Part shown: positions 1-9,624 of the stretch, one piece after another
Layout of the letters: the number at the start of each line of letters is the position of its first letter
Position numbering within the stretch: the first letter of the stretch is position 1
Assembly: GCA_903813345.2 (NCBI GenBank)
Contig: CAIIXF020000282.1
Coordinates: 1 to 25,000, forward strand
Direction: 5' to 3'
Length of the DNA: 25,000 nt
DNA from: Owenia fusiformis
Lineage: Eukaryota; Annelida; Polychaeta; Sabellida; Oweniidae
The notes under the pieces: model-generated
Told to the model about the DNA's origin: nothing
What the model saw: the letters and a program-made list of their open reading frames with translations, nothing else
The model's database searches: none
Made by a program: the position numbers and the translations under genes

Positions 1-273
1 AACACTTGACTACAGTGCTAGCAACATAATATGTGTAAATCAGTGCTATAGTTAATGCATAACTGATTTTATAGAATGATAATATAGTACCCCCAGGAAA
101 TATTATTCTAGGGGGGTAAAACTGCTCAGAATCCTTCGTCCACACACTAAAAAGACCCAGACATATACGAATTGATGCTAAATGAAGTCATCATTCAGAA
201 ACATTATGTCTATTAAGTGGCCCTTGAACTTCCCAAAACCCATGCTGAAGCCTGGACTAATTCATTTTACATT
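1..273. other. No feature seen
   Basis: AT-rich sequence without a convincing reading frame, repeat or RNA. It lies left of the dispersed duplication that begins near 274. Confidence 0.5.
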
Positions 274-895
274 TAAAATCCAAATCAAGTGTTAACATAT
301 ATTGAGCTAAGTTTATGGGCAAATCTTAACACATCTTTAGGAACATATGCATCTTTTTAAAACGAACAAACTTCACATCTTGCTTCATCAAGCTTCGGAC
401 CTATCCTCACCTCGGAATAAAACGTAGTGATTGAGCGTGGGAATCGACGATGCAAAGTTCACACAAAGATGTCAAATTCTGAAACATGCAATTCCCACAA
501 TTTAATACTGAGATTATGATTTTTCTAAAAAAAGTCGAAATCAAAAGATTTTATTTGGTATATCATTTTATAATAGAGGAGTGTTCATTCATAATGACCT
601 TACATTTAGTTACTGAATTGAAGTATAATTAATAGCAAATATTTTCAAAGAATGAAATATTTATTTGATCATGGCGTACAAAAAAGTCTTTATAGCTACG
701 TAAATACTCTTGACGATAGAAGTGGCAGTTGATAATTGGTTTTGAAAAAAAATAAACATAGGCTGAAATTCCAAACTAACCAAATTGAAATAACACGATA
801 TCTATTGTACTCCGTAGGCTCTAAAATTAAACCTCTTTCAAATTGCAATGCCTTACAACAAAAGACACCTACTATAGTGCTGAAAATTCAAATTC
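274..895 (+). repeat. Dispersed duplication D, copy 1
   Basis: This segment matches 4033-4426 in the same orientation with many substitutions and indels. Shared landmarks in the same order are aaatccaaatcaag, ggaacatat, gtcaaattct, cattttataatagaggag, aatagcaaatatttt, aaaagtcttta and tctattgt.ctccgta. Copy 1 has about 50 bp after the 'aatact' landmark that copy 2 lacks, and further extra sequence near 655-770. No protein or transposon family is recognised; it could be an old non-autonomous element or a segmental duplication. Confidence 0.75.
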
Positions 896-1227
896 AAATC
901 CAAGTACAGGTGACCCCAAAACCTCACCCCTTAATTTGGGAATAACTATATCTCAGTTTTGAAGGACGTTTCATGATTTGTTGTGTAGATAGAGTTAAAT
1001 GCATAAACCATTGGTATTTACCTAGATTGTTGCATTTTTTGTTTAAAGGGTAGATTTTCCATTCTATTGATAATGTGCATGAAAGCAATCCAGAAATGGC
1101 TCAAATGATGGTTAAGACAGTAATCTCAATTTCAGAAAATTGCATTGTCAACATTTTTTCGACAATATTACTAGACCATACCTATGGAAAATGTTATTAT
1201 TTTAAAACTTGGAATTTAAACAGTCTA
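896..1227. other. No feature seen
   Basis: AT-rich spacer between the dispersed duplication and the first mariner-like element. Its short open frame has no recognisable motif. Confidence 0.45.
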
Positions 1228-1738
1228 CAAGGACCGATCAAAAAGTTTCTTGGAACTGTGCGAGTTTCATATAAATTGATTTATTGGTAGTGACACAGAG
1301 TTAATACATATTTTCAATGACTAAGTTAGGTGGAGCAGCGTTAAATATAAAACATCTGCTGAGTTGTGGTTCTGGAAATTTACCGACATTGTTTGCAACC
1401 ACTCATACAAAGGTCTTATACATGTTGTTTTGGATTGGGTGGACAGATATAGGAAGCGCATTGCAACTGGGGTTGAATATTTTGAAGGAGGATGAATATT
1501 AGCTTAAAAACTACTTAAACATGATTACATCTGCAGTCTGTTGACAGATGACACTACATGTACTAAGGGTTAGAAATTTTCAAAACTGCTGCTTAGTACA
1601 ATCTTTTTTATAAAAACGCTGCTCCACCTAACTTAATCAATGAAAATAAGTATTGACTCTCTGTCACTACAAATGAACCAATTTATATGAAACTCGTACA
1701 GTTTCAAGCAAACTAATTACCCTGTCTCATGTAAAAGT
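1228..1738 (+). mobile_element. Mariner-like long-inverted-repeat element, copy A, right end truncated
   Basis: The left end follows a TA and reads caaggaccgatcaaaaag, nearly identical to the left end of the complete copy at 6672. The two halves are inverted copies of each other: 1284-1341 pairs with about 1615-1670, including the ggtggagcagcgtt motif. Compared with the copy at 6672, about 77 bp are missing from the left arm after tttctt. The right arm stops matching after catgtaaaagt near 1738, so the terminal repeat is lost there. The middle contains the remnant of a transposase C terminus. It is a non-autonomous, inactive derivative. Confidence 0.8.
1361..1495 (+). pseudogene. Tc1/mariner-type transposase C-terminal remnant
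   Basis: One frame gives a tail containing LDWVDRYRKRIATGVEYFE before a TGA stop. The pattern of an Arg/Lys-Cys/Arg-Ile stretch, then Gly, then Tyr-Phe-Glu just before the stop is typical of mariner/IS630 transposase C termini. No catalytic DDE/D triad or DNA-binding domain is present, so this is only the last 40 or so residues of a protein that is normally about 340-350 residues. The same tail, with Cys in place of the second Arg, occurs in copy B. The family assignment rests on this short motif and the TA-flanked inverted ends. Confidence 0.6.
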
Positions 1739-1825
1739 CGCAGTCGGCGAGTTTGAAACAACAATATATAACCACGTTATCACAAGTAATAAATGATTCT
1801 ATTGATTACAGAAGTACCCCGGATT

Positions 1826-2697
1826 GGCCTGACAACGGTTAAGTCTGAAACCGTTGTCACAAATGGCGGACATAACCGTCGCTTCAATTAGATTTTCATA
1901 AATTTTAATAGAGAACCTAGACTAAATTCCTCTGGAACAACAATCAATCAAAGTGTCTAAATACTAATTGTACAGTTAATAATGTTCTGCCATCGAAATA
2001 GATTCTTTAATTTAACCGATCAAAATGAGATAAGGGACAACGGAAACTGTAATTACCATATGCCGTTGTCTTTCTTAATTACTCAAATTCAGATTCCCTT
2101 GTCATTGACGATATCGAAGAGGCTATATTGTGGCGATGCACGACCCAATTTGATTGAAAATGGGATTTCTATGATACATTATCACAAGAGCTAAATGCAT
2201 GCACAGAGTTAGCGACGATAAAATCCCATGAAATGATGACCAAGTGATTAAACAGTTGAAGCAAGAGGAGGGAAAGCCCCAGAGTTTAAAGATGACAGAC
2301 ATAATTACCTCTCTTGCGTACCACCTTCGTTCGTTCGAATTTTCATCGGCTACAGTAGTTATCAAATACTACAGTTCAATGGGATGTTTTAATTGATATA
2401 GGAATATTCCGTACACCTTTCTGTATCTTGATGTGAAATGAGAAGCTATGATATTGATTAACACGCCAGAAATGAACATAATATTATTCGAAGCGTATTT
2501 CGAAAATTTTGAAACTGCCATTGATGACGTCATTTGTTTGTCGACTTTTGACCAATCAGCGACGATGTCATATCAATACAGATTTACATTGTAAGCGTAT
2601 GTCATCTTTGAACCCTGGTGTTTCTCCCCCTCTGAGTTGAATCAACGGTTATGTCCGCCATTTGTGACAACGGTAACTGACTTAACCGTAGTCAGGC
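1826..2697. mobile_element. Inverted-repeat element with about 65-bp imperfect terminal repeats
   Basis: 1826-1890 is the inverted copy of 2633-2697. Both arms, read inward, begin gcctgac.acggttaag and continue through ccgttgtcacaaatggcgg and acataaccgt. The left arm has a short internal hairpin (aacggtt...aaccgtt). No transposase frame is seen over the 872 bp and no clean target duplication is visible at the edges. It could be a MITE of an unidentified DNA transposon family or a chance-preserved inverted duplication. The long identical stretch ccgttgtcacaaatggcgg favours a mobile element. Confidence 0.65.
2525..2556. promoter_or_regulatory. Palindromic CRE-like site followed by a CCAAT box
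   Basis: A perfect TGACGTCA palindrome at 2525-2532 is followed 19 bases later by CCAAT at 2552-2556. Both lie inside the inverted-repeat element near its right arm. CRE plus CCAAT is a known promoter combination in animals. No gene is recognised downstream, so the role is speculative. Confidence 0.25.
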
Positions 2698-2763
2698 TAT
2701 GACCGGTGCATTGTGAGAAGGGAATCATTCACTCCAGTCAAAACGTTCAAACCGCAGAGAGAC

Positions 2764-2892
2764 ATGCACGCATTCTTTTCAAGAAAGGTTAAATCCAGGA
2801 ATTTAAAGGAACTTTACAAAGTAGGAACAACCAATCGGGAAATGGTAGATCACCGACAAACTCGGGCCGACAAAGTGCAGTATACCGGATAA
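2764..2892 (+). CDS. Small unrecognised ORF, possible exon fragment
   Basis: The frame is open from 2692, just before the edge of the inverted-repeat element, to a TAA at 2890. The first ATG is at 2764, giving 42 residues. The product is charged (FFSRKVKSRNLKELYKVG, then several Arg and Asp) and its codon mix is more balanced than that of the neighbouring AT-rich frames. No domain is recognised. It may be an exon, a captured gene fragment or chance. Confidence 0.2.
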   Translation: MHAFFSRKVKSRNLKELYKVGTTNREMVDHRQTRADKVQYTG

Positions 2893-2948
2893 TTACTCCA
2901 ATACGCGATAAATAACGTTTAGTTTATTTCAGTTTAGTTACCTCCCGT

Positions 2949-3164
2949 TTGAAGAGCTCTCATGTATGGTACAACTTCTACATCCGGGTTCTTTCTCATT
3001 GGGTTACAAAGGGGACTACACAGTTACACACCAATCAAAACCTCCTTGCCAATTCAGCGAACATCTTAAAGGAGAAAAGGTATGTACTTGATATCTTTAA
3101 GAAAAAGCTAAATATTACAGAGGAAGCTTTTAAAGCCATAGTCAACGCGCGCGACATAGAATAG
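2949..3164 (+). CDS. Small unrecognised ORF
   Basis: A 71-residue frame. Its C-terminal half (NILKEKRYVLDIFKKKLN, then ITEEAFKAIVNARDIE) looks like a folded amphipathic protein segment. A splice-donor-like aaaag/gtatgtac lies inside it, so a spliced version is possible. I recognise no family. It lies 56 bp after the frame ending at 2892. Confidence 0.2.
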   Translation: MKSSHVWYNFYIRVLSHWVTKGTTQLHTNQNLLANSANILKEKRYVLDIFKKKLNITEEAFKAIVNARDIE

Positions 3165-4032
3165 CCTTACATGTAGGTATTTAATGTATTGTTGCATGGT
3201 TATTACATCAATATTGATCCATTTTCGGTAAGATAGTCATTCGTTTTCCATGATCGAGGTATTCTGATATTCACAATAGAAAGGATTCGCACAACGGATT
3301 AACGTATGAATGTATTAACTGGACGAAGTGACTAAATATGAACACTTTTAATCGTAAATAAGCAGTGAATCAATGATTATTACCTGATTAAAACATCTAA
3401 TCGAGTATTGTGAGTTACTTCTCGTTATCGAGACTAATTAATCAAAGAACTAGCAAAACCTTATGATACTCTAATTATTGCCTTCACCATGGCGAAAAAT
3501 CCAAATTGATTATCGAGTCAAGTGATTATCGGACCATCTGGTGATCGATTTGTTTTTATTAGGACCTATGACAGAGTGCACTATTGTCCATGATTAATCC
3601 AATTATCAGACCTTCAAGATTAACAAGATTCTAGATATTATCTATTGAATAAACAACAACCATTTAATTTTAAAGCACTTTATTAGTAAAGAGGTGAAAG
3701 ATATATTCGAAAATGCCAACCTCTCATGATAATGAACGTCGGGCCCGTAGCCGGGGGGGGGGGGTCGCACTCGAGTGTTTAGGCCTCCTTATGTTTGAAT
3801 TCTTATTTGAATGATATGTACAGTGTAAAGAAAAAACTGTTTTTAGGGCTGGAAAAAATAAATTGACATCATTTCCGATACCTGCATTTTGTTTTCGCAA
3901 AATATAATTGAATTTGAAAAAGTTAGACAATTTGATTTTCTATATTAAAATAGTTTTCGGTGAATCTTTTACTGACTAGATATCCTGAAATCTGAAGGCA
4001 AAATCATACATTTTAGTATAACATTTGTCAAA
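3165..4032. other. No gene seen; contains a poly-G tract
   Basis: AT-rich spacer. A run of 12 G lies at about 3753-3764, inside a GC-rich island of roughly 40 bases. The minus-strand frame across this run encodes low-complexity Pro/Arg and is not credible as a gene. Confidence 0.45.
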
Positions 4033-4426
4033 TGAAATCCAAATCAAGAGTTAACATACAGTTAAGGGCAAATCCCAACAATCAAGGAACATATTTTTGA
4101 AACGAGATATTTTAGGGAGAAATCATCATTCCTAATTCATTGAGACTTCAGAGTTCAACATGTCAAATTCTTAAACATTCGATTCCCACACTTCAATACT
4201 GTTTCATTTTATAATAGAGGAGTGTTCATAATGACCTTACGAACTTACATTTTGGTTACTGAATAGTGGAACATTTAATAGCAAATATTTTCGAAGAATG
4301 TATAAAAGTCTTTATGGCTACACGAATACTCTCAATTGGTACTCAAGATATCTATTGTGCTCCGTAGACGCTTTTTTTTTAAATTCCAATGCCTTGCAAC
4401 AAAGAATACATAGTGCTCAAAATACA
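4033..4426 (+). repeat. Dispersed duplication D, copy 2
   Basis: Same-orientation homologue of 274-895, shorter because of several deletions relative to copy 1. Landmarks such as cattttataatagaggag, aatagcaaatattttc, aaaagtctttatggct and tctattgtgctccgta keep their order. Confidence 0.75.
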
Positions 4427-4659
4427 TGTTTGTTCTTTCTTTGAATTGAAAATAAAAAATAATCTGTACTTAATTGCAGATTCAGATCTATGGGGCTGAC
4501 AAATTTCTAAGTAACATGAAGAATTGACCTACCAATCAATCTATTCCTTATGATCTCAAATACAATATCTCCCAAAAGATTCACGATATGTTATAAATTG
4601 GTGAAGTTATAATGGATTCAAAGTGCAAAAATGGGTGATATTTTTTAATTCTCCCAAGT

Positions 4660-4684
4660 TATAAGAATGGTAACCATTCTTATA
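4660..4684. repeat. 25-bp perfect palindrome with one-base spacer
   Basis: tataagaatggt, then a single a, then accattcttata: 12-bp arms with no mismatch. It could form a tight hairpin or cruciform, or be a dimeric protein-binding site. No role can be assigned. Confidence 0.7.
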
Positions 4685-4873
4685 GAAAATAATACATTAT
4701 TATAAAAATCCTTAGTTTTCTTAAAAAAAGTGTACACTATGGTGATTTTCAGAAAATAGACATGAAAAGAAATGACATAAGCCTGAAATATTCAGGATTG
4801 AAACAAATTTTTGTTATGCTGCTCGCTAGATCTGATTCTCTCTTTTAACACGCCTAACCATCGAGTAAGCAGG

Positions 4874-4925
4874 CGTCACCGTACAGCGTCCAAAATACAG
4901 TAGTGTAGTTTTCTGTAGGGTGACG
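4874..4925. repeat. Inverted repeat, 13-bp arms and 26-base loop
   Basis: cgtcaccgtacag at 4874-4886 pairs with ctgtagggtgacg at 4913-4925, with one mismatch. This is a GC-richer patch in AT-rich surroundings. A small non-coding RNA stem is possible but nothing confirms it. Confidence 0.5.
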
Positions 4926-5049
4926 GATTATAACTGAATGAAGCAAAAACTATAATGAGGGTTTTACAAAATTAATTAGATGAAAATAAATACAATTTCG
5001 GGTGTAATAAAAACAGCATTCTCTTAGAAATGGTTTTAACTGTCTAATT

Positions 5050-5358
5050 ATGATAAACGTTTTTCGAGCACTGCTCGGATTTTTTCTGACTGGATCGGCC
5101 CAGATAATCGACTCGAGAGAAAATGTTGTTTTTTCACTTTTCGTTTGGTTATTATTTTCCCTGCCGTCTGAGAGTATGGATTATTTTCATGAGAATATGT
5201 ATCTGTTATCTGCACATTTTAGAACAGATGAAGATTCGGCAAATAATCATTCACTGTATATATTTAAAAAATATCAGATCTGTATGGTGATGCATCTTGT
5301 GTACGGTGACGATTCCTTAGAATTAATAGTGTTATATATGAGCTCAGTATTAACTTAA
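5050..5358 (+). CDS. Unrecognised 102-residue ORF
   Basis: One of the longest frames outside repeats in this window. The N-terminal 15 residues are hydrophobic (VFRALLGFFLTG), and a second hydrophobic stretch, VVFSLFVWLLFSLP, lies near residues 26-39. Signal-peptide or membrane character is possible. The C-terminal part has LVYGDDSLELIVLYMSS. The YGDD string resembles a polymerase motif, but no other palm motif is present and I give it no weight. It could be a small gene, an exon or a chance frame. Confidence 0.22.
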   Translation: MINVFRALLGFFLTGSAQIIDSRENVVFSLFVWLLFSLPSESMDYFHENMYLLSAHFRTDEDSANNHSLYIFKKYQICMVMHLVYGDDSLELIVLYMSSVLT

Positions 5359-5987
5359 GATTCCATATGTTTTTGTGTGGAAATTCAAATGTTGTATCCC
5401 ATTGATCAACATTGAAAAATATCAATTCTTATGTTTCCATCCATTTCTGATGACAAGGATTAAATACTGAAACAGATTTAACTCTAAGCTTACTGTTCGA
5501 ACAAGAGGTAAAGAAGTGTACAAGATCTTTATGTACATTATCACTGCTAAGTATCAAGCGAAGATATTTGGATATTATTAGTTTTCATGGAAATAACTTT
5601 TTGAAAGTTGACGTAATGCTATGATATCATTTGAACTAGAAACCAGGCTTTTCTCATATGCCTAATAAAAGATAGCCCACAGCCATCTTACCTCATGCAA
5701 GATATTGCATCTTTCATCCTAAAAAGTCACACGTGCAAGATGAGATTTACTTGCGACATCACTTGTTTAAAAACATCAATAACATAGCAACAAATATACT
5801 GAGTTTTTGGTTTCATGATTTTTACCGTATCATACATTTCCAGTAACCTTCCATTAAGCGGTGGAAGATATCGTTGAACTGTAGCGCACATGCACTATAT
5901 ATGAACGAATGATCATACTCCAACGTTTTTTATTTCATATAAGCTTAGTCTCATTTAGTTGACATACTCTTGCTTGTATTGACACTA
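5359..5987. other. No feature seen
   Basis: AT-rich spacer with no credible reading frame, RNA or repeat. Confidence 0.45.
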
Positions 5988-6175
5988 CATTTACCTACTT
6001 TTATCCATTTTTAAGAAGCAGTGTAACTAATAAAACACTTAACATATATGGAAAATCGAGGCCAAAAGAAAGGTTATATATTTACCTACTATTATACATT
6101 TTTAAGCAGTGTAACTTATAAAACACTGTTATTTTATTGTAACTATATGGAAAATCGAGTCCAAAAGAAGGGTTA
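5988..6175 (+). repeat. Two-copy direct tandem duplication, about 90 bp each
   Basis: 5988-6077 and 6078-6175 share ttacctact.ttat.cattttta, cagtgtaact, ataaaacact, atatggaaaatcgag and ccaaaagaa.ggttat in the same order. The second copy has about 12 extra bases after acact and lacks 3 bases before cagtg. It ends directly at the regulatory-like cluster. Confidence 0.8.
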
Positions 6176-6207
6176 TGACGTCATAATGGATATGCAAATG
6201 AGCCAAT
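6176..6207. promoter_or_regulatory. Cluster of CRE, octamer and CCAAT motifs
   Basis: Within 32 bp there is a TGACGTCA palindrome (6176-6183), a perfect octamer ATGCAAAT (6192-6199, a POU-factor site) and CCAAT (6203-6207). This combination is known from animal promoters, including histone promoters. No gene is recognised within the next 450 bp, so it may instead be the end of a dispersed repeat that carries these motifs. Confidence 0.35.
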
Positions 6208-6671
6208 TAACATAATTTATTCTTGAGGTGGAAAACGTTTCCATAGTAATCCATAGTTCTATTAATGTCATTTTTGAAATCTACATATTCATATTATGAA
6301 AGTCGGGTATGATTCATGCGGTTGCAGGTGATCTTAATTAAGGTCAATAAATAAGGCCTTTTGGCTAGATCTCAAACTCGCCTATTTCTCCATATGGGAA
6401 CATGTTAAATAGACAAAGTTCGAACTATAATTTCTCTTATCTCAGCTCGCTGATTCCTCGCCTCCATTCAGACCACGTGCGTTAGTCATTTTCAAAAACT
6501 TGTCATGGTAAGAATATATCCCACGAAGGAAAAACGATTGGGGAATCGAAACGATGGCACAGCGGACTGCGACTCGCGTAATTCAAAACGAGGTTTCACA
6601 ACGCATTATTATGGTGTTAAAACTGTATCAAAATTGGACATCTTATATTTATGTGATATCTCTAACACATG
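6208..6671. other. No feature seen
   Basis: AT-rich sequence up to the mariner-like element. A short plus-strand frame starting at 6505 runs into the element and is not a credible gene. Confidence 0.4.
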
Positions 6672-7319
6672 CAAGGGCCGATCAAAAAGTTTCTTACCAT
6701 TGGCTCTCAATTTTATAATAAGAGGAGTTGGAAGCTCAAACTTTTACATGAGACAGGACAGAAAGTTTGCTTGAAACTGTACGAGTTTCATATAAATTGG
6801 TTTATTGGTAGTGACACAGAATCAATTCATATTTACAATGACAAAGTTAGGTGGAGCAGCGTTATATATAAAAAATATCTGTCGAGTTGTGGTTCTGGAA
6901 ATACTGACATCGTTTCAAACCTCTCTTACGAAGGCCTTAAACACGTGTTTTTGGATCGAGTGGACAGATATAGAAAGTGCATTGCAACTGGGGTTGAATA
7001 TTTTGAATGAGAATGAATATTAGCAGAAAAACTAATTAAACGTGATTTAACTACAGTCTGTTGACAGATGACACTACTTAGTGTTAGAAATTTCCAAAAC
7101 TGCAGCTTAGCACAATTTTTTATAAAAAACGCTGCTCCACCTAATTCAATCATTGAAAATATGTATTGACTCTGTGTCACTACCAATGAACCAATCTAAA
7201 TGAAACTCAGACAGTCTCAAGCAAACTTACTACCCTGTCTTATGTAAAAGTTTGAGCATCCAACTCCTCTTATTATAAAATCTAGAGCCAACGGTAAGAA
7301 ACTTTTTGATCGGCTCTTG
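6672..7319 (+). mobile_element. Mariner-like long-inverted-repeat element, copy B, complete
   Basis: Both ends are present. The left end starts caagggccgatcaaaaag; the right end, read inward, starts caagagccgatcaaaaag. The inverted arms are about 200 bp each (6672-6875 and about 7116-7319) and match throughout, including the cagcgtt/aacgctg junction at their inner ends. A TA follows the right end; the left flank is TG, plausibly a decayed TA. The centre of about 240 bp holds a transposase C-terminal remnant. At 648 bp it is a non-autonomous derivative of a Tc1/mariner-type transposon. Confidence 0.85.
6876..7010 (+). pseudogene. Tc1/mariner-type transposase C-terminal remnant
   Basis: The frame reads NTDIVSNLSYEGLKHVF, then LDRVDRYRKCIATGVEYFE and a TGA stop. 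The RYRKCI...G.YFE ending is characteristic of mariner-type transposase C termini, where a basic W/Y-x-K-C-I segment precedes the last residues. Copy A retains the same ending. The upstream part of the frame is just the inverted arm read through. All catalytic residues are absent. Confidence 0.65.
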
Positions 7320-7521
7320 TAGAATAGCGTTTAGCAGAATACATACACAATCCGTGTAATTTTATACACGGTTTGTTCGAGTTTACACACTTTATGTTTG
7401 TAAAATCACACTTGTACATGCGTATTTGTGTATGCATTGTTTAAAAATGACATCGAATAGGGTATACAAGTCGAACAAATGCTTATGCGGCTCGCACAAA
7501 CGGTTTTCCCTTCCCAAACCA

Positions 7522-7570
7522 TGATGTGCCGATCACACACCTTGATGTACCGATCACACACCTTGATGTA
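7522..7570. repeat. 21-bp tandem repeat, about 2.3 copies
   Basis: The unit is tgatgtaccgatcacacacct; the first copy differs by one base. Confidence 0.75.
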
Positions 7571-8185
7571 ACATAAATTGCTTTCTAGAGATGTTCGAGA
7601 TTTTGTTCCAAATCTCGCTTTACTTTGGCAATGAAAGAAATAACACACCAGCGCGGCAAAAATATAAAAAGATCTAGTTTGTAGTCTCTCAATAAATGGC
7701 CACTGTATGTCTCCCTAGCCTAGGGCCTAGGGTATCCTATTACATATTTTTAATCTAAAATTTTCATTTTATAACATTTCAACGGAGGACGCCATATTGT
7801 AGAAACCAGGATGTAAATATCACGTGACTTCAAATCTCGCACCCTATGTGAAGTGCAACTTGTTTATGACAGCCTATGCGAGCGGGAACCATCCTATGCG
7901 AGTTTGAACTCAATGCGTGTGTAAAATTGACACGTTCGTTCGAAATTTACTTTGATCCATGTGTAATTCTTTAAGTATTCTATGCAACTTATAACACAAT
8001 CCATGTGACATTTCAACATTGCTTTGGGGTTTTTGGAAGGTGGTTATAACGTTTCGGACACCTTTCCGAAGGTCTATGCCTAAGCAATGGCTAGTAATCA
8101 TCAGAACTTGCAATTTTGAAGCCAGAAATCGAAAAATGCTGTTTCAGCAAAAATAAAAAAATCTTCCACCTACGATTCTTATGGG

Positions 8186-8217
8186 CCATCGTCCATCGTC
8201 CATCGCCATCGCCATCG
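8186..8217. repeat. Microsatellite of ccatcg with interspersed t
   Basis: Five copies of ccatcg, two of them followed by an extra t, so 6- and 7-bp steps alternate. Confidence 0.8.
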
Positions 8218-8751
8218 AATTTATGCTCAATCATCACCCTTTCTACATAGCACAATGTCTTATGTACCCACCAGAGAAAAATAATTAAAATCGGGACATT
8301 GAATTTTTTCTTGTCATGGTTTTATCTCCTCCACCATGAAAAAAACCCATAGTTAGTGTCCGAATCACTCAAAATTAAGCAGTGTATGAATGCGCTGTTT
8401 TTCTGCAGTCAAAACGAAATGAACTTCACGCTACCCATGTCAACTTATTCCATCAACTTACTGTACTAAATGACCCACCAGACCCATCAAAGCCCAAAGA
8501 CACTGTATGCAGAGACATCTATTCATGTATATAGCATTTATTTTATTGAACTATAAAGACTACCATGAATGCGGACTAATAGGGGTGTTCATTCAATTCT
8601 GACAATACTTTGCACTTGTGGCGTTCGTGACTAACTATGAAACGCTTAACCCAATAGCGTTATATATCAAAATGTACCTGGGGTTCTGCATCAAATTATA
8701 GGGAGTCAGGTTATCATGTTTCCGAGATATAAGTGTCCATTTATTGTAATG

Positions 8752-8915
8752 CGCGTTTGCTAACATTTGCTCAGTCCTGAGATGAAGGCTAGATGTGTAG
8801 TAAACATGCTAACGTGGGAACTATTTGTGACCTACATCCCAATTTCCGTAATTAAAATGAAAGTGGAACTCTTCTATATTTTGATATCAAATAAAGGCAC
8901 ACTAGGCTTGCTGTG
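8752..8915 (+). repeat. Dispersed segment R inside the 1.5-kb unit
   Basis: This stretch, from gcgcgtttgcta through gacctacatc and gaaagtggaactc to aaataaaggcac, is homologous in inverted orientation to 19100-19260. Copy 3 has the full segment at about 11774-11935. Copy 2 keeps only the beginning, about 10310-10370. It is therefore a dispersed repeat that was embedded in the unit before triplication. Confidence 0.75.
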
Positions 8916-9006
8916 TGCCTGTGCAAGAGTAACACAGAAAAAGGTTTAATGGGGAGATGGAGATTTTTTATGTGTCTAACATTGTTCAGGGGTATGATAT
9001 ATGATA

Positions 9007-9060
9007 CGGCTTGATGTCCAGGAGACATGTGAGACTTTAATAAACAAAAATACTACTACT
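9007..9060 (+). mobile_element. 54-bp retroposon-like insertion with 10-bp target duplication
   Basis: The insertion is flanked by perfect copies of atatatgata at 8997-9006 and 9061-9070. Sister copies at about 10536 and 12020 lack it and show the plain AT tract. It ends in ttaataaacaaaaatactactact, an A-rich stretch plus a TAC microsatellite, like the 3' tail of many LINEs and SINEs. It is most likely the 3' end of a severely 5'-truncated non-LTR element. Confidence 0.75.
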
Positions 9061-9607
9061 ATATATGATATGTATATATATATAATGCATATTTGTCAAA
9101 AGTGAAATATGCGAGACCAAAAAGACTTAGTTTAAAAAGAGCAGATGAAGTCTTCTTTTTGAGGTGATATTTGCAATGGATGACACAATTGGCATAGCAA
9201 CAACTAAAAGTGTCTCATTATTGATAATAACAAAATATAATTCTAGATCTGTACATATCAATTTATTAATTCCTTTATGTTTTCAATAAAATGTTGCATT
9301 GTCTTCATTATCACCGCATCGGACGGTTTCTTTGAGATGATTGTTAATCGTTTTATTACGATTTAATTTCTCCCTTTGTCTGTTGTTTACTGTGACATCA
9401 TGGTGTGATATTTAGGATGTGGTGACTTCTCAAACACAGCTACATGCGTCATACACATGTATACTCTGTGTGCATCTTGTAAATTTAGTTACAACTATTT
9501 TTTCCCTGCTATGATATGCATTCAGTTGGTCGAAGCAGACATTGACAACTGTAATATCCTCCAAATCACCCATATTATTCTTGATTTGATCATGGTGAAT
9601 CGTAACT

Positions 9608-9624
9608 GGGGGGGGGGGGGGGGG
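9608..9624 (+). repeat. Poly-G tract of 17
   Basis: The same site has 10 G in copy 2 (about 11079-11088) and 10 G in copy 3 (about 12564-12573). It is a length-variable mononucleotide tract that also shifts the reading frame of any ORF crossing it. Confidence 0.85.

Larger units (their letters stand above)
4427..5049. other. Non-coding stretch with two hairpin-forming sites
   Basis: No gene is seen. The stretch holds the 25-bp palindrome at 4660-4684 and the 13-bp-arm inverted repeat at 4874-4925; both are listed separately. Confidence 0.45.
7322..8393. other. Non-coding stretch with short tandem repeats
   Basis: No gene is seen. It contains the 21-bp and 6-bp tandem repeats listed separately, a cctaggg direct repeat near 7717-7732, and near-repeats of cctatgcgag around 7840-7900. 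The minus-strand frames at 7406-7648 and 7910-8113 follow these repeats and have no recognisable domain. Confidence 0.45.

Noticed and set aside
3724-3930. Minus-strand frame with Pro/Arg-rich end
   Set aside because: Created by the poly-G island; low complexity.
5280-5340. YGDD string in the 102-residue ORF as a polymerase or reverse transcriptase motif
   Set aside because: No other palm-domain motifs in this or neighbouring frames; a four-residue match is expected by chance.
7406-7648. Minus-strand frame with repeated YIKVCDR
   Set aside because: Product of the 21-bp tandem repeat; no domain and no other support.
8997-9090. AT dinucleotide stretches as a promoter TATA region
   Set aside because: They are the target site and flanking microsatellite of the small insertion, with no gene downstream.
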